From Unio delphinus (lineage: Eukaryota; Mollusca; Bivalvia; Unionida; Unionidae): a stretch of DNA of 64,000 bases. Below are positions 60,641 to 64,000 of this stretch, in pieces (position 1 is the first letter of the stretch; every line of letters begins with the position of its first letter). The position numbers were made by a program, and so were the translations under genes. Below the pieces are notes generated by a model. It saw only the letters and a list, made by a program, of their open reading frames with translations. It had not been told where the DNA came from and searched no databases. The stretch covers positions 632,501 to 696,500 of the forward strand of contig JAQISU010000171.1 of assembly GCA_029339505.1 (NCBI GenBank), read 5' to 3'.

Positions 60641-63432
60641 AGGCTAGACGAGGAATCTCATGCCTACAGTGGCTTTTATTCCTTTTTATATAAACTTGTA
60701 GAGATGTGTGGCTATAAAGAATCCGGTCCTTCCGTACAAAAACCTTTTTTAAGTTTTGAATTTCTGTAAAACTTCGTATATATGACGTCATGACCTAATG
60801 ATGCTTCGTTACGCGTCTTTGCTTATAACTTAATTTAGTCTCTTTTTAAAGAAACGATTTCAGTTTGATCAAGTAACGGACGTCAGTACTGAAATGATCA
60901 GAAAGAGAATCAGAAACAGAGAGGAAACCCCAATAAGTAATTACATTACTTTAAATTAAATTATATTAAGATATATTCTACCAGAGTAAATGACCTAGTT
61001 TAACCTCGCCTAGAACTTGTTGAATCAAACACTAAAGGGTGCTGGTTAGGAACAACATACATCATCGTAATTGTCAAATGGAGTTTAAGGCATCAGGTGC
61101 GTGCTCCAACGATATAAGAATGCATTCTTACTCCCACTTCCTTGTCATCTTCCTTCCTTTGCCTTTCTCCAAATTCCTTCTCCTCTACCTCTTCCTCTAC
61201 TTTCGCCCGCACAACTACTCTTTTCTTGACTTCTACTGTTTCGGCTGCAGTCTCAATTTCGTCTCCAACTCTTTCATCAGTTTTAAATTAATCATGTCAT
61301 TTAAATTTTTTTAATCTAGTAATAATGCCAGGAAAAATTGCATTTACACTGAAATTTAAAAACAGAAAACCCAACCTGCATAAGTTCTACTTAGATTTGA
61401 CATTTTATTTTAATTTTAAGCTGATAAGTCGGACTTGATTTTAACCAAATTGAATCACGCGAAAACTTATTTTATTAAAACACTGAGTAGCAACTATGGA
61501 AGTGAAATAATGTGATCACTGAGTTTGGATTCTGAGAATATAACCCTTTCCTCTCATTCTCTTTCTCGTATGTGTTTTCGGGCAAGTATGCACATATACG
61601 CATATTTATGTATGTATAAATCATGTGTATGTATGCTTAAATGAATGTTTGTGTATGCGTGTATGAATGTATATGAATGTTTTTTGCATGCTTCTGTAAT
61701 CATATTTATAGAAATGCTCATATTTTCATTTTTATTATTATGTTATCTTGACATAATTAATGCATAATATTTTTTATTCACCAGTTTCTACCTTATCTAC
61801 CTTCTTTATTGTAATCGTCCCTTTATTGTCCTGTGCTTTAAATTGTATGTTTATACAATAGCATTTATCTCTGCCAATATAGTGTATTAGGAAAAAATTA
61901 AAATAAAAAGATAAGAAAATAATTAATTGATATGCTGTGTAAATCTATAAATTGCTCCATTCCTAAAACTGATTGGTATATAACGTTTGTCAATAGCACC
62001 AGTCTGTATTTGTTACTAATTCTGATTATTAACCATGTAACAAATAGTTAACCTTCGGATACTCCAACAAACGTGATATGATAAAGTCGCTATCAAACTT
62101 TAATCTTAATTCATTAATTTTGTCCAGGAAAATTAGTAAAGTTTTCTTCTTTTGTTTTGTTTCTTGATGAGCTAATTTTGACTTTACTTGAATATCTGGC
62201 TGATTATTCAGTTATGTTGATGTGATGTTTCACTTGTGTAGTGTGTAATGTGTTAGTCTAATATTTGTATAATGTGTAATTAGTAACCGGAACACTTATA
62301 CACTGTGTAATCAACTACTCGAACGCTTGTATACTGTGTAATTAGCAACTCCAACACTTGTATATTGTGTAATTAATTGTATACTATTTAAATAATTGCT
62401 TGAACGATTGGGCTGTGTTTTAAAAATAAGTCAATAAAATTCCCTCAATGAACTTATAATAACTTATATAATTGATACATTATGTCGTGGTTATAGTTTT
62501 ACCATTTGCGGACATGAACATATGTTTTTATTTATTCCATTTGATTAGAAACAAAGCGCTGCAATAAGATAATCTATTCTCAGTAGCGAAATAAACATTA
62601 TACTATTTATATTGTTAATTTATTTGCAAAAATGTGTATATATTTGATTTCATGTGACCAATGTAGCTGTACCGATCAGAGTCAAACTATTCAAGTAGTT
62701 CTCGTATTCAAGTAAAAACTGTTTAATTTAATTATGTTTTTATTTTTGGACATGTGAAAGTTTCTAATTAAGAATATTCATTAATTCTGAATTCCGACGA
62801 TTAGTTACTCCAAAGTCATTACGGCCCGACTGCATTCCCTAGTTTTGGACATGTGCAAGTTTCTGTTCAAGACAGTTCACGATGACTGGATTCCGAAGAT
62901 TGATTACTCCAAAGCAATTACAATCCAATTGCATTCATTACTTTTAGACATGTGAACGTTTCTGTTCAAGATTATTCATTACTCCAAAGCCATTACAATC
63001 CGATTTGCATTTTGTCGCTTAAATCCTCACAGTGTGGGACAGGTACAATTAAACTGAATGAATGAATAGCCAGGCTATCTCTGTCATCAATTTCATTTAA
63101 TATATATCTATGACAAAGTTGTGTTTTTTTGCCTCTCAGAAATATTGATTATCTAAATTAAGTTGCTTACTTGCAACTCAGCTGTCGAAGGACTGTACTA
63201 CTTAGCTTGAAGAGGTATTCCCCTGTCAACTCTCTATAATAAGTTTAACATAATTAATTTAATATTTGATGGAGTAGAATGCATATTAGTTATTGCAACT
63301 TCACAATCCTTTGACCACGTGTATTTATAATTAAACCATGTTCGAAAAGATCAAGATATGTATCTTCACTGAAAAGAAGGTTCTCATTTTATACTTTAAT
63401 GGTCCGCTGGTAATGTGTCCAAAAACTAGCTC
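60590..63432. repeat. Right arm of the palindrome, free of viral elements
   Basis: Reverse complement of, in order, 59564-58030, 42139-41455 and 29663-29206. The positions corresponding to the insertion sites of P-D (about 62073-62085), P-C (about 62915) and P-A (about 63432) are uninterrupted. It contains three imperfect repeats of about 110 bp with ATTACTCCAAAG...ATTACAATCC (62800-63010). Confidence 0.85.
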
Positions 63433-64000
63433 AAAAGGACTAAGTCCTTAAAGTTCCTTATCTGATTTCATAACTGAAAACAACAATAAATGAACACCAT
63501 CAACCCAATGTTTTCAGTATCAAAACAATATGACCGAATTTCATTCTTCAAACTTTGATGAAATCTTCCCAAAATCAATTGGCTTTAAAGTTGATATGCA
63601 TAAACTTAAATTGCTGCATACATAATTCTTGCATGTCCTGATAGATAAATGCAGACATAAAATGTGATCCTTGATGCAATTAAAAATATTCGAGTGTGCC
63701 AATCAGAGTATAAAAGGTTTAACAAAGCTTTCACATTTGTTTTAGTCTAACGACTCCTCAAATTTATTTCCTTTTGTAATATTGTGGACATACACATTAT
63801 GGTCCATAAGTATTGATTACTTGACTTGTTCTAAGACGAGCAAAATCTCACATTATTCTGCTACACGGTTCGGCAGATCTAGGCATATGTTGCAGATGGC
63901 CTGCGGATATCGTCTGGGTTTTCATACCATTTCAAATAGGTAACAGTATTTATAAACATCACTTTTAATAGTGATTCAACGTCTTGGGTATATTCTAAAT
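63433..64000. other. Noncoding AT-rich DNA
   Basis: No gene, no viral sequence and no repeat recognised. Its counterpart in the other arm would lie left of P-A, outside the window. Confidence 0.5.

Noticed and set aside
61039..61314. ORF of 91 codons in the right arm
   Set aside because: Opposite strand of the charged frame shared by both arms; composition reflects the antisense of a Glu/Lys-rich stretch.
1..64000. Bacterial prophage or plasmid origin
   Set aside because: Genes are of Maverick/adintovirus type with DDE integrase, adenain-like protease and parvovirus-type PLA2; no Shine-Dalgarno pattern, and flanks hold minisatellites typical of animal DNA.

Overview
The window is eukaryotic, most likely an invertebrate animal genome (inference: no host gene is recognisable, and no bacterial operon or phage features occur). 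It is dominated by four copies of one family of Maverick/Polinton-type (adintovirus-like) integrated dsDNA virus elements, named here P-A, P-B, P-C and P-D. All have terminal inverted repeats beginning AGCAGCAGAGAGGGTGAA. The family gene set is: a very large protein-primed-type DNA polymerase B fused to an SF1 helicase and a C-terminal HNH-like domain; an rve (DDE) integrase; an FtsK/HerA (A32-like) packaging ATPase; a zinc-ribbon plus parvovirus-like phospholipase A2; a zinc-finger protein; a free-standing HNH endonuclease; a small helical protein (s118); and a capsid cluster (cap1, protein VI-like, major capsid protein, pX-like protein, adenain-like protease, fibre-like protein, membrane protein, penton-like protein). 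Layout: P-A is cut by the left window edge (PolB fragment, zinc finger, HNH, s118 at 1-3170; capsid cluster on the minus strand 5098-12720) and ends at 29205. P-B (12724-28849, 16.1 kb) is inserted inside the cap1 gene of P-A, so the first codons of that gene lie at 28850-28881. P-B has the full gene order ATPase, PLA2, integrase, PolB, zinc finger, HNH, s118, cap1 to penton. A piece of flanking repeat (29206-29663) follows, then P-C (29664-40394), which has lost ATPase, PLA2, half the integrase and almost all of the capsid gene. Flanking DNA (40395-42139) leads to P-D (42140-58029, 15.9 kb, 5-bp target duplication ACATA), the youngest and best preserved copy: ATPase, integrase, penton, protease, pX, capsid and protein VI genes are open, and PolB is close to intact. 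From 58030 to the end there is no viral gene, only a large imperfect palindrome (arms 58030-59564 and 60590-63432, loop with ATT microsatellite and minisatellite). The right arm also matches 41455-42139 and 29206-29663 in reverse complement, so it is an element-free copy of the DNA into which P-A, P-C and P-D inserted and supplies empty sites. How the genes fit together: PolB-helicase and integrase would replicate and insert the genome, ATPase would package it, the adenain-like protease would mature virion proteins (a protease-type LxGG site is seen in cap1 and an IxGS-G site in the protein VI-like protein), and PLA2 would act in entry as in parvoviruses. Late genes share an AATTGAAAAnnCTAG motif just upstream of their start codons. 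Most copies carry stops and frameshifts, so these are mainly fossils. Coordinates of repeats and breakpoints were read by eye and may be off by a few bases.
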